This document shows, in pieces, positions 20,127-26,243 of a DNA stretch of 26,243 nt; the first letter of the stretch is position 1; each line of letters begins with the position of its first letter. The translations under genes and the position numbers were made by a program. The stretch is from the NCBI GenBank assembly GCA_030639395.1, contig DAOWCW010000001.1:1-26243 (forward strand), read 5' to 3'. A model generated the notes under the pieces. That model did not search any database and had not been told where the DNA came from. It saw only the letters and a program-made list of their open reading frames with translations. Origin of the DNA: an archaeon (GTDB taxonomy: Archaea; Nanoarchaeota; Nanoarchaeia; Pacearchaeales; GW2011-AR1).

Positions 20127-20828
20127 ATGAGATTGATTTTTGTTGGGGCTCAGGGTTCTGGGAAAGGAACACAGGCGAAGATGGTTGCGAAGAGGTTTGG
20201 GCTTTGTCATATTTCTAGTGGGAATTTGCTTCGTGAGGTAGTTGCTTCACGAGATGACGGAGGGCAGATGACGGAGGATAGGAAGAGGCTTGGGAAAGAG
20301 GTTAGTGAGATTATGAGTAGGGGAGGGTTGGTTTCTGATGAGTTGATTATTCGTATTTTGAAGGAGAGATTAAAGGAGGCGGATTGTGAGAAGGGTTTTA
20401 TTCTTGATGGGTTTCCGAGGAATGTAAGTCAGGCTGAGAAGCTGAAAGGGATTGGTGCACTCAAGAGTGTGCCCTCTGCCTCTGGGGCATTCACTGATAC
20501 GGACAAGGAGGATAATATTGATAAGGTTATTGAGATTGAGATTAGCGACAAGGAAGCTGTTAGGAGGGTTTGTGGTAGGAGGAATTGTCTGAAGTGTGGA
20601 GCGATTTATAATGTGAATAGTTTGAGACCTAGAACTGAGGGTATTTGTGATGAATGTGGAGGAGAGTTGACGAGGAGAGAAGATGATAGTGAGGATGCTT
20701 TGATAGAGAGGTTGAAGATTTACCATGATGAAACGGAGAAGATTTTGAGAATGTATGATGTTGTTAGGATTAATGGAGAGCAAAGTATTGAGAAGGTGTT
20801 TGGGGATATCTTGCAAATTTTAGGTTAG
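20127..20828 (+). CDS. adk: Adenylate kinase with zinc LID and a palindromic insertion
   Basis: It catalyses ATP + AMP to 2 ADP. P-loop GAQGSGKGT (7-15), AMP-binding SSGNLLR and GFPRNVSQAE, VRRVCGRR at the LID entry, and Cys144, Cys147, Cys164 and Cys167 forming a four-Cys zinc LID (bacterial-type long adk, not the archaeal trimeric kind). At 233 residues it is longer than usual because of an extra segment around 109-130 (ALKSVPSASGAFTDTDKED) between the AMP region and IDKVIEIEIS. The start lies 30 nt from TTTTAAATAG (20097-20106), so it is leaderless. Its stop overlaps the end of the convergent protease gene by 9 nt. Confidence 0.95.
   Translation: MRLIFVGAQGSGKGTQAKMVAKRFGLCHISSGNLLREVVASRDDGGQMTEDRKRLGKEVSEIMSRGGLVSDELIIRILKERLKEADCEKGFILDGFPRNVSQAEKLKGIGALKSVPSASGAFTDTDKEDNIDKVIEIEISDKEAVRRVCGRRNCLKCGAIYNVNSLRPRTEGICDECGGELTRREDDSEDALIERLKIYHDETEKILRMYDVVRINGEQSIEKVFGDILQILG
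20466..20495 (+). repeat. In-frame palindromic insert in adk
   Basis: AGTG-T-GCCC, a 10-nt loop, then GGGC-ATT-CACT. Both arm pairs are complementary. AGTGTRCCCTCT and GGGCA are shared with the endonuclease IV-like gene repeats, and both encode SVPSxxG. Confidence 0.75.
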
Positions 20829-21311
20829 GTATTTTTTAATTATGGTGTCTGTGTCTGATTCTGAGAATCCTATTGTTTCTTCAAGGGCTCCTGCGCATCC
20901 CATTATTTCTCTAGAGAAATCACATTTACTCTTTGCATAATTTTTGGTGCAGTGTTGTCCGCAGTCGAATTTTGGATGAACTAATCCTAGCCAATGCCCT
21001 ATCTCATGTGCTAAATTAATGGGGTTATTTGTGGAGTAGATTAGTTTTGTTTTTTTGTTATAATGTATCCAGACGTTTTCTTTTATTATGGCTATTATGT
21101 CTAATTTGTTTTGCAGTGTATTTGCCTGTTTTTCTTCTTGTGAATAATCTTGAGAAGGTTTTGTGTACATAGTTTCTACGTGTTTGAGTGTTATTATTTT
21201 ACCTAATGGGTTGAAATTTAAAGCGCTGTTTGCCAATTGGGCCAGATCTTTTATGTGTGGGGTTTTTGATGTTTGATGTATACCTATAATTCCTAGTTTT
21301 AATTTTGGCAT
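20820..21311 (-). CDS. Metzincin-like zinc metalloprotease
   Basis: The 163 residues have the extended zinc motif HEIGHWLGLVH (His102, Glu103, His106, His112) and a Met-turn candidate REIMGCAG with Met137, the two hallmarks of metzincins. Cys117, Cys121, Cys130 and Cys139 could form disulfides or bind metal. Unlike archaemetzincins, no Cys follows the third His directly. There is no signal peptide or obvious propeptide, so it seems cytoplasmic, which is unusual for metzincins. It lies 22 nt downstream of a ribbon-helix-helix gene on the same strand and is probably in its operon. The 3' end overlaps adk tail to tail. Confidence 0.85.
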   Translation of the reverse strand: MPKLKLGIIGIHQTSKTPHIKDLAQLANSALNFNPLGKIITLKHVETMYTKPSQDYSQEEKQANTLQNKLDIIAIIKENVWIHYNKKTKLIYSTNNPINLAHEIGHWLGLVHPKFDCGQHCTKNYAKSKCDFSREIMGCAGALEETIGFSESDTDTIIKKYLT

Positions 21312-21333
21312 TTTGGAAGTGATTAGTAATTAT

Positions 21334-21609
21334 TTATTTCAGTTTTTTTTCTTTTTCTAAATCTTCTTTTTGTTGTTTTTCTTCTTCTAGCATCCTGTGT
21401 CTTAGGTCGGAGATTCTTTCCAGAATTCTTTTTGCTCTTTCTGGAGAGTCTCTTGCTGTGTTCAGGACGTAGAGAATTTTTCTTAAAATGTCGTCATAAG
21501 ATTCTCTTTTATGTTCTCGGAGTTTTTCTATTCGAAGTTTAGTTTCTTCTAAGAGTTTTATTGTGGTTATTTTTCCTTCTGGTTTTTTTGTTTTTTTGTT
21601 GTTACTCAT
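21334..21609 (-). CDS. Ribbon-helix-helix DNA-binding protein (antitoxin-like)
   Basis: The 91 residues contain the ribbon-helix-helix pattern GKITTIKLLEETKLRIEKLREHKRESYDDILRKILYVLN: a short strand, then two helices joined by the HKRESYDD turn. A long charged helix follows (SPERAKRILERISDLRHRMLEEE...), a possible partner-binding tail. Such proteins repress their own promoters and often serve as antitoxins. A perfect inverted repeat, GTATACTGAAGTATAC, sits between its TATA box and its start, the expected place for an autoregulatory operator. The metalloprotease gene follows in the same unit. Confidence 0.82.
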   Translation of the reverse strand: MSNNKKTKKPEGKITTIKLLEETKLRIEKLREHKRESYDDILRKILYVLNTARDSPERAKRILERISDLRHRMLEEEKQQKEDLEKEKKLK

Positions 21610-21623
21610 TTTTACGATATATT

Positions 21624-21639
21624 GTATACTGAAGTATAC
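21624..21639 (-). promoter_or_regulatory. Probable operator of the RHH-protease operon
   Basis: GTATACT-GA-AGTATAC is a perfect 7-2-7 inverted repeat. On the minus strand it lies between TTTAAAAAG (about 21641-21649) and the ATG at 21609, overlapping the expected transcription start. Bound protein there would block transcription. Confidence 0.75.
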
Positions 21640-21726
21640 TTTTTAAATGTTTTCGTCTCTCTAGAATTACAACAAACACAAGGTTTAAATAGGTTTTGTT
21701 GATTATAGATATTAACTAAATTTAAA

Positions 21727-22926
21727 ATGAAAAATATGAAAAGAAATTTACTTTTGATTCCTTTTGTGGTAGTTCTAGCTTTATTTGTTACAACATTTGC
21801 TTCGGCTGAATTAGTTACTGATATTAATACTGATTTTAACGGTGTTTTACTTAGTGCTGATGATACTATGGTCGGAGATGTTGAAGACGTTGTTCCTATT
21901 AAGGTGACGTTTGAAGCTGTTGATGATGTTAGCGATGTAAGGATTAAGGTTTATATGGAAGGTCACCGAGATGATGTTTCTGTCCGTACGGATAGATTTG
22001 ATATCGAGAACGGTGTTATTTATACTAAGCTTTTGTCTTTGAAGTTACCTTCTGGTTCTGATGATTTGTCTGAAAAATATACTCTTTATGTAGAGGTTGT
22101 TTCTCAGGATGGTCGGAGTGAAGCAGAATATACTATTAGCATGCAACGAGATTCATATGCTTTCGAGATTTTGTCTGTTGACTATTCCTCGAGGGTTAAG
22201 TCTGGTGACGTTTTTCCTATTTCTGTTGTTGTAAAAAACACTGGATATAATAGGATGGACGATGCATATGTTGTTGTTTCTATTCCTGCCTTGGGTGTTT
22301 CTGCTCGAGGATATGTTGGAGATTTAATTCCAACTGAGGATTATATAGATTATGACAACGAGGAAGATTCTATGTACCGAATGGTATACTTGAATGTTCC
22401 TGCTGGTGTTGCTAGTGGTGTTTACGAGATGGAAATTATGGCTTACAATAATGACGCTGAGACTGTTGAGACACGGTTGATTAGTGTTGGTGAGTCTGCT
22501 TCTACTGTTGTTTTAGCTGCTGTGAAGAATCAAGATTTGAATGCTGGAGAGACGGTAATTTACGATTTAATTATTGTTAACTCTGCAGATAGTGTTAAGG
22601 TTTTCACCTTAAATAGTGTTTCTGGAGATGTTTTGAGTGTGTCCGTGCCTTCCGTTGTTACTGTTGGTCCAGATGCGAGTGAAACTGTTTCTATTGCAGT
22701 AACTGCTGCTAAAAATACTGAAGTTGGAACTTATACTTTCTCTGTAGATGTTAATGGTGAGCAAGCTGTTTTTGGTGCTAACGTTGTTGGTGGATCTGTA
22801 TCCTCATCCGTTATTGCTTTAACAGTGATTCTTGTAATCGTGTTCGTTGTTCTTCTCGCTGTTTTGGTTGTTCTTCTTACTAAGAAGGAAAAGCCAATCG
22901 ACGAAGTAGAGACTAGCTATTACTAA
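21727..22926 (+). CDS. Membrane-anchored surface protein, candidate S-layer component
   Basis: The 399 residues have a signal peptide (LLLIPFVVVLALFVTTFASA, then ELVTDI), two or three Ig-like beta domains (VPIKVTFEAVDDVSDVRIKVY; FPISVVVKNTGYNRMDDAYVVVSIP; VIYDLIIVNSADSVKVFTL), a C-terminal membrane helix (VIALTVILVIVFVVLLAVLVVLL), and a cytoplasmic tail TKKEKPIDEVETSYY. The SYY end recurs in DPANN surface proteins, as far as I recall. The codon set (GTT, GCT, TCT, GAT) and the strong terminator suggest high expression. The TATA box GTTTAAATAG (21683-21692) gives a short 5' UTR. Role as an S-layer subunit is inference. Confidence 0.78.
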   Translation: MKNMKRNLLLIPFVVVLALFVTTFASAELVTDINTDFNGVLLSADDTMVGDVEDVVPIKVTFEAVDDVSDVRIKVYMEGHRDDVSVRTDRFDIENGVIYTKLLSLKLPSGSDDLSEKYTLYVEVVSQDGRSEAEYTISMQRDSYAFEILSVDYSSRVKSGDVFPISVVVKNTGYNRMDDAYVVVSIPALGVSARGYVGDLIPTEDYIDYDNEEDSMYRMVYLNVPAGVASGVYEMEIMAYNNDAETVETRLISVGESASTVVLAAVKNQDLNAGETVIYDLIIVNSADSVKVFTLNSVSGDVLSVSVPSVVTVGPDASETVSIAVTAAKNTEVGTYTFSVDVNGEQAVFGANVVGGSVSSSVIALTVILVIVFVVLLAVLVVLLTKKEKPIDEVETSYY

Positions 22927-22955
22927 TCTTGAATATTATTTTTTATTTTTATTTT

Positions 22956-22986
22956 GCCCTCATTTGAGGGCTTGAGCTTTTTTGAG
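22956..22986. terminator. Bidirectional terminator between convergent genes
   Basis: GCCCTC-ATTT-GAGGGC (22956-22971) is a perfect hairpin, preceded by T-runs (22939-22955) and followed on the plus strand by TTGAGCTTTTTT. It separates the surface protein gene from the SMC gene, which reads toward it. Confidence 0.75.
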
Positions 22987-22987
22987 T

Positions 22988-23001
22988 AATTTTATAAAAT
23001 T
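22988..23001. promoter_or_regulatory. Palindromic TATA element
   Basis: AATTTTATAAAATT is a perfect 14-bp palindrome. Read on the plus strand it lies 30 nt before an ATG at 23020 that opens only an 11-codon frame (MGVGKCGIFVL) running into the 3' end of the SMC gene on the opposite strand. It could drive an antisense RNA; no evidence of function otherwise. Confidence 0.35.
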
Positions 23002-23061
23002 GGTGTATTTGTGATTTTTATGGGAGTTGGTAAGTGTGGAATCTTCGTATTGTGACTTATA

Positions 23062-25926
23062 CTAAATTTTCAGAGATATAATTTTTGAGATATTTTCTTG
23101 CATGGATACTCCGTATAAATTTGAGGATTCAGAGATTAGGGTGTCGTTGTGGGTGATTACAATGTATTGTCCGGTTGTCATGTATTTTTTTATTAGAGCT
23201 GCTAAGAGTTCGGAGTTGTGTTTATCTAGGGCGGCGTCGATTTCGTCGAATACATAGAAGCAATATGGTTTATATTCTTGAATTGCGAATATTAAAGAAA
23301 GAGCTACCATTGTTTTTTCTCCGCCTGAGAGTGATGTGATGTCGAAGTATTTTCCTCTAGAAACTTTTATTAGGATATTTAGTCCTCCGTCGAATGGATC
23401 TTTTTTGTTTTCGAGTTCTAGTATAACTTCGCCTTTTCGGGAGAGTTGTGTGAAATTTCGTGTGAAGTATTCGTTGACTGCTGAAAGAGTTGATAGGAAT
23501 GATTTTTTCTTTTTCTTATCGATTTCCTGAATTATTTTTTCTATTTGTTCTTTTTCTTCGTGGATAATTTTTACTTTTCCTTCTATTAATATTACTTGTT
23601 CTTCAACTTTATCGAAGACTTCTAGTGCCCGTAGATTTACATTTCCTAGTCGTGATATTCTAAATTGAGATTTTTGGAGACGCTCTTTTAGTTGTTCGGT
23701 TGGGAGGACTAAAATTTCTTGTGAAACGAATTCTGAAAGTTCGGAGATTAGGGATTCTATTTGTGCGTCGAGTTGTGCTTTTTGGATTTTGTTGTGATTG
23801 ATTTTGTCTTCGAAGTTTTTGACGGTGTGTTGAAGTCCGATGATATCGGTTTCTACAACTTTTTGCTGGTCTTGGAGAGAGTTTCTGAGGTCGAAGAATT
23901 TTTGAGATTTTTCGTATAGTTTTTGTTCTTCAATTTCTTTTTTGATGGCTTCTTTATCTTTTTCGGTTATTTGTAGTTCTATTTTTCTTAGTTCAATTTG
24001 AGATTCTTCTATGTCTCGTTGAGTTGCTTTTAGTTCTAAGGTTAGTCTTCCAATTTCTCGTTTTTTCATTTGGATTTCTGTGTCGACGTCCATATCCGTG
24101 AAGGAAATTTCTTGGAGACTTAATCTTGTTTCGTCATATTTTTCTTCGATGTTGGCGAGGGATTTGTAAGTTGTTTTCTTGGAATGTATTTTTTCATTTA
24201 AGGATTTTAATTCTTCTTGGGCGTCTTTTTGTTTTTCTGTGAGGATTTTGATTTGTTCTTTTTTCTCATTCGAATTTTTTAGTTTAATTCTATCTATTCT
24301 TAATTCTTCTAATTTTGTTCTGAGATTATTGAGTCTTTCTTTTAAATGATTTATTTTGGCGACATCTTCTATTTTTATTTTTAGATTTGTTTCTATTTCC
24401 TTGGAGGCGGTGTTTATTTTTGTGTCTGCGTTGGTTGAGATTTTATTTTTGTGATCTTCCTTTACATCTTGTTTGCAAATTGGGCATGATCTAAGGGCGG
24501 TTATATTGGACTTTAGTTTTTTTTCTCGTTTGACGTCCATCTCTAGAATTGCATTTCGTTTTTCTTTTTCTAAGAGTTCTTTTTCTAGTTTTAATATTTG
24601 ATCGGAAGTTTTTTCTATTTTGGAGCTTGTATCAAATTTTAGGGATTCGTTTGGTTCTGAGGATTTTTCGTATTTGATTTCGTTAAAGAGAGAGGTGATT
24701 GTTTGTTCTATTAGCTGAGTTTCTTTTTGGGATTCGATTAGGAATTTTTCTTTTTGGAATTTTTGGTTTTCTAGGGTTGAAATATCAGATTTTAAGATGT
24801 AGAATTTTCTTCGTTGCCGTTCTAAGATGTCGAATTTTTCTTGTAAGATTTTTTGCTGTTCTTGTTGTTTTTTTATTTCTGGAGAGGAGATTTTTATTTT
24901 TGACATTTCTATATTTAGGATTTCTATCTTTTCCCTTATTTTGTCTATCTTTTCTTTTCCTTGTAGAAGCCTGTTGTCGAAGTTTTCACGTCGGACATCT
25001 AGTCCTGCGAGCTCTGCTTTTAAGTCGGAGATTTCTCTGTGGAGGATTTCTTGTTCGTTTGATGTGGAAGATTGAATTTGTTTGTTTACTGCTAGAATTT
25101 TATTTTGAAATTCTTCTGCTCTAAAGTTGTTTTCTTGAATTTTTCTTTTTATTTTTTCTATTTCGTTATTTATGCTTTTAATTGTTTTTTCGATTTGTGA
25201 TATGTCTTCTATTTTTTTTGTTTTAGTTTTAACTAGAAGGGTTTTTTTGCATCGTTTTATTGTGTTTTCTAATTTTTGGTAAGAGATTGCTTCTTGCCTT
25301 TCTTTATTTAGGTTTTTTAGGTAAGTGGTTCTTTCTCTTAGGATGGCTGAGACTTCGTGGAGTTTCTCTTCGGTTTTTTCTAGTTCTCTGATGGATTTTG
25401 TTTTTCTTGTTTCGTAGATTGAGATTCCTGCGACTTCTTCTATTATTTTTCTTCTTTCTTCTGGGGTTGCTTTTACTAGGGATTGAATTTCGCCTTGGAG
25501 GATTATGTTGAATCCGTTTGGGTCGACGCCGGCTTGTGAGAGGAGCTCTAAGATGTCTTGGCGGGTTTTTGTTTTGTTGTTAATTCTGTAGATAGATTGT
25601 CCGGTTTTTCTTACGGTTCGTTTTATTGTGACTTCTTTTGAGTCGATTGCGAAGGTTTTGTCTGTGTTGTCGAAAGTTAGTATTACGGATGCTTCTTGGG
25701 ACCCCTTGTATGTTTTGTTTCCTGAGAAGAGAAGGTTTGCGGCCTTTGCAGCTCGGATTGATTTAATTGAGAGTCTTCCTAGGACGAAGCAGAGAGCATC
25801 TGTGATGTTGGATTTTCCACTTCCGTTTGGTCCGACGATTACATTCATTGAGTTGTCGAGAGGAATTTCGGTTTTTCTTGCAAAGGATTTGAAGCCGTGT
25901 ATTGTTATTTTTTTTATGTGGGTCAT
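23062..25926 (-). CDS. smc: SMC-type ATPase with a Rad50-like zinc hook
   Basis: The 954 residues have SMC-type heads: N-terminal IHGFKSFARKTEIPL and Walker A GPNGSGKSN, then SQAGVDPNGFNIILQGEI and EERRKIIEEVAGISIYE; C-terminal signature LSGGEKTMVALSLIFAIQ and Walker B YCFYVFDEIDAALD. Between them are two long coiled coils (about 165-470 and 500-790). The centre has CPICKQDV, with Cys481 and Cys484, where SMC proteins have a globular hinge of about 150-200 residues; none is seen. This explains the short length (SMC is about 1150-1200). It should dimerise through Zn like Rad50, while its heads resemble SMC. The TATA box (25971-25981) leaves a G-free leader of about 26 nt and no ribosome binding site. 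Confidence 0.9.
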   Translation of the reverse strand: MTHIKKITIHGFKSFARKTEIPLDNSMNVIVGPNGSGKSNITDALCFVLGRLSIKSIRAAKAANLLFSGNKTYKGSQEASVILTFDNTDKTFAIDSKEVTIKRTVRKTGQSIYRINNKTKTRQDILELLSQAGVDPNGFNIILQGEIQSLVKATPEERRKIIEEVAGISIYETRKTKSIRELEKTEEKLHEVSAILRERTTYLKNLNKERQEAISYQKLENTIKRCKKTLLVKTKTKKIEDISQIEKTIKSINNEIEKIKRKIQENNFRAEEFQNKILAVNKQIQSSTSNEQEILHREISDLKAELAGLDVRRENFDNRLLQGKEKIDKIREKIEILNIEMSKIKISSPEIKKQQEQQKILQEKFDILERQRRKFYILKSDISTLENQKFQKEKFLIESQKETQLIEQTITSLFNEIKYEKSSEPNESLKFDTSSKIEKTSDQILKLEKELLEKEKRNAILEMDVKREKKLKSNITALRSCPICKQDVKEDHKNKISTNADTKINTASKEIETNLKIKIEDVAKINHLKERLNNLRTKLEELRIDRIKLKNSNEKKEQIKILTEKQKDAQEELKSLNEKIHSKKTTYKSLANIEEKYDETRLSLQEISFTDMDVDTEIQMKKREIGRLTLELKATQRDIEESQIELRKIELQITEKDKEAIKKEIEEQKLYEKSQKFFDLRNSLQDQQKVVETDIIGLQHTVKNFEDKINHNKIQKAQLDAQIESLISELSEFVSQEILVLPTEQLKERLQKSQFRISRLGNVNLRALEVFDKVEEQVILIEGKVKIIHEEKEQIEKIIQEIDKKKKKSFLSTLSAVNEYFTRNFTQLSRKGEVILELENKKDPFDGGLNILIKVSRGKYFDITSLSGGEKTMVALSLIFAIQEYKPYCFYVFDEIDAALDKHNSELLAALIKKYMTTGQYIVITHNDTLISESSNLYGVSMQENISKIISLKI

Positions 25927-26150
25927 TGTTTTGGTTTTTGGTTGTTAGTTGGTGGTGGTTGGTAATTGGGGTTTTTAAAAATTGTTAAGCTAGAATAGTT
26001 TTTGTTGATTGGAAGTTTTATTTTTGATTAGTTTTTTTACGGTGTTCCATGAGAATCTTATTAGGGGTATGTATTTTTTGTTGTTGTTGGGAAGGGAGGG
26101 GGTTTTTAAGAATTTGTTAGGTGATGAATTGAATTAGTTGAGATGAATTA
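25927..26150. other. Intergenic region with the SMC promoter
   Basis: TTTTTAAAAAC on the minus strand (25971-25981) is the probable TATA box for SMC. The plus strand at 25928-25970 is almost only G and T, so the SMC leader is C+A-rich and lacks G. No gene is visible in the rest. Confidence 0.5.
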
Positions 26151-26243
26151 TTAAGGTTCAAAGGGATTTCTAAAACCTTTAGGAGCATAAATAACTTGAT
26201 TGCCTTTTTGCCAACGCTTCATATTCTTTTTATTTTTAGGAAT
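26151..26243 (-). CDS. C-terminal end of an unidentified gene, cut by the window edge
   Basis: The minus strand is open from the edge to TAA at 26151-26153 and reads IPKNKKNMKRWQKGNQ, then VIYAPKGFRNPFEP. It is basic and protein-like, but too short to assign. An internal ATG (MKRWQKGNQ) could also be the start of a very small protein. Confidence 0.45.
   Translation of the reverse strand: MPKNKKNMKRWQKGNQVIYAPKGFRNPFEP

Noticed and set aside
20370..20816. Minus-strand frame within adk
   Set aside because: It lies opposite conserved adenylate kinase motifs and has no protein-like pattern of its own.
24699..25124. Plus-strand frame of 141 codons inside the SMC gene
   Set aside because: It is a Phe/Leu-rich shadow of the coiled-coil coding sequence on the other strand.
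26049..26120. Short Cys-rich plus-strand frame in the last intergenic region
   Set aside because: It has only 23 codons, no promoter at a suitable distance, and low-complexity codons from a TTG/TGT run.

Overview
The window is archaeal. It carries an archaeal-type uS12, uS7, EF-2 with a diphthamide histidine, EF-1A and a DnaG-type exosome/primase protein. Most genes have a TATA box (TTTTATAAA-like) 27-33 nt before the ATG, the mark of leaderless archaeal transcripts, and a minority have a GGAGGT ribosome binding site. The A+T-rich sequence and many small membrane or secreted proteins (the NITGNVV anchor motif, a Cys-rich FGYEEC protein, a surface protein ending in SYY, a 7-TM protein beside a winged helix) suggest a DPANN archaeon of the Pacearchaeota/Woesearchaeota type. 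That placement is inference from protein style, not from a marker tree.

Layout. 1-2983: a DUF2085 membrane protein whose first segment is out of frame, then the ribosomal cluster rps12 - small unknown gene - rps7, two small membrane proteins and a truncated four-helix-bundle gene. 2984-5431: a tandem Lrp/AsnC regulator (minus) and an A-rich two-gene unit of unknown function. 5432-8879: an intergenic region with an exact 51-nt copy of part of the EF-2 gene, an SGNH hydrolase, a decayed TrmB-like regulator, and EF-2. 8880-11281: membrane proteins and a membrane-protein gene with a broken partial duplicate. 11282-14379: EF-1A, then three small genes, two of them behind identical 36-bp promoter segments. 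14380-17702: a gene-poor stretch with acidic micro-ORFs, dnaG, a Cys-rich membrane protein and an endonuclease IV-like enzyme carrying three in-frame 54-bp repeats. 17703-22926: a winged helix/7-TM pair, two secreted proteins, adenylate kinase with a related in-frame palindromic insert, a metzincin-like protease behind a ribbon-helix-helix gene with its own operator, and a surface protein. 22927-26243: an SMC-type ATPase with a Rad50-like CxxC zinc hook at its exact centre, and the end of an unidentified gene.

The main signals not explained by ordinary annotation are: (1) long, near-perfect hairpins that begin at or enclose the stop codons of rps12, rps7, EF-2, EF-1A and a small membrane gene; (2) palindromic elements inserted in frame into two enzymes (SVPSxxG repeats), comparable in behaviour to Rickettsia palindromic elements; (3) the SMC head/zinc-hook hybrid; (4) the RHH-metzincin pair with a perfect 7-2-7 operator; (5) shared promoter modules (GTCGAC plus GGGCAAA-TATA before rps12 and EF-2; a 36-bp exact repeat before two unrelated genes). 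The plus strand is G+T-rich in genes of both orientations, suggesting a replication strand bias. Several intergenic regions hold decaying gene fragments.
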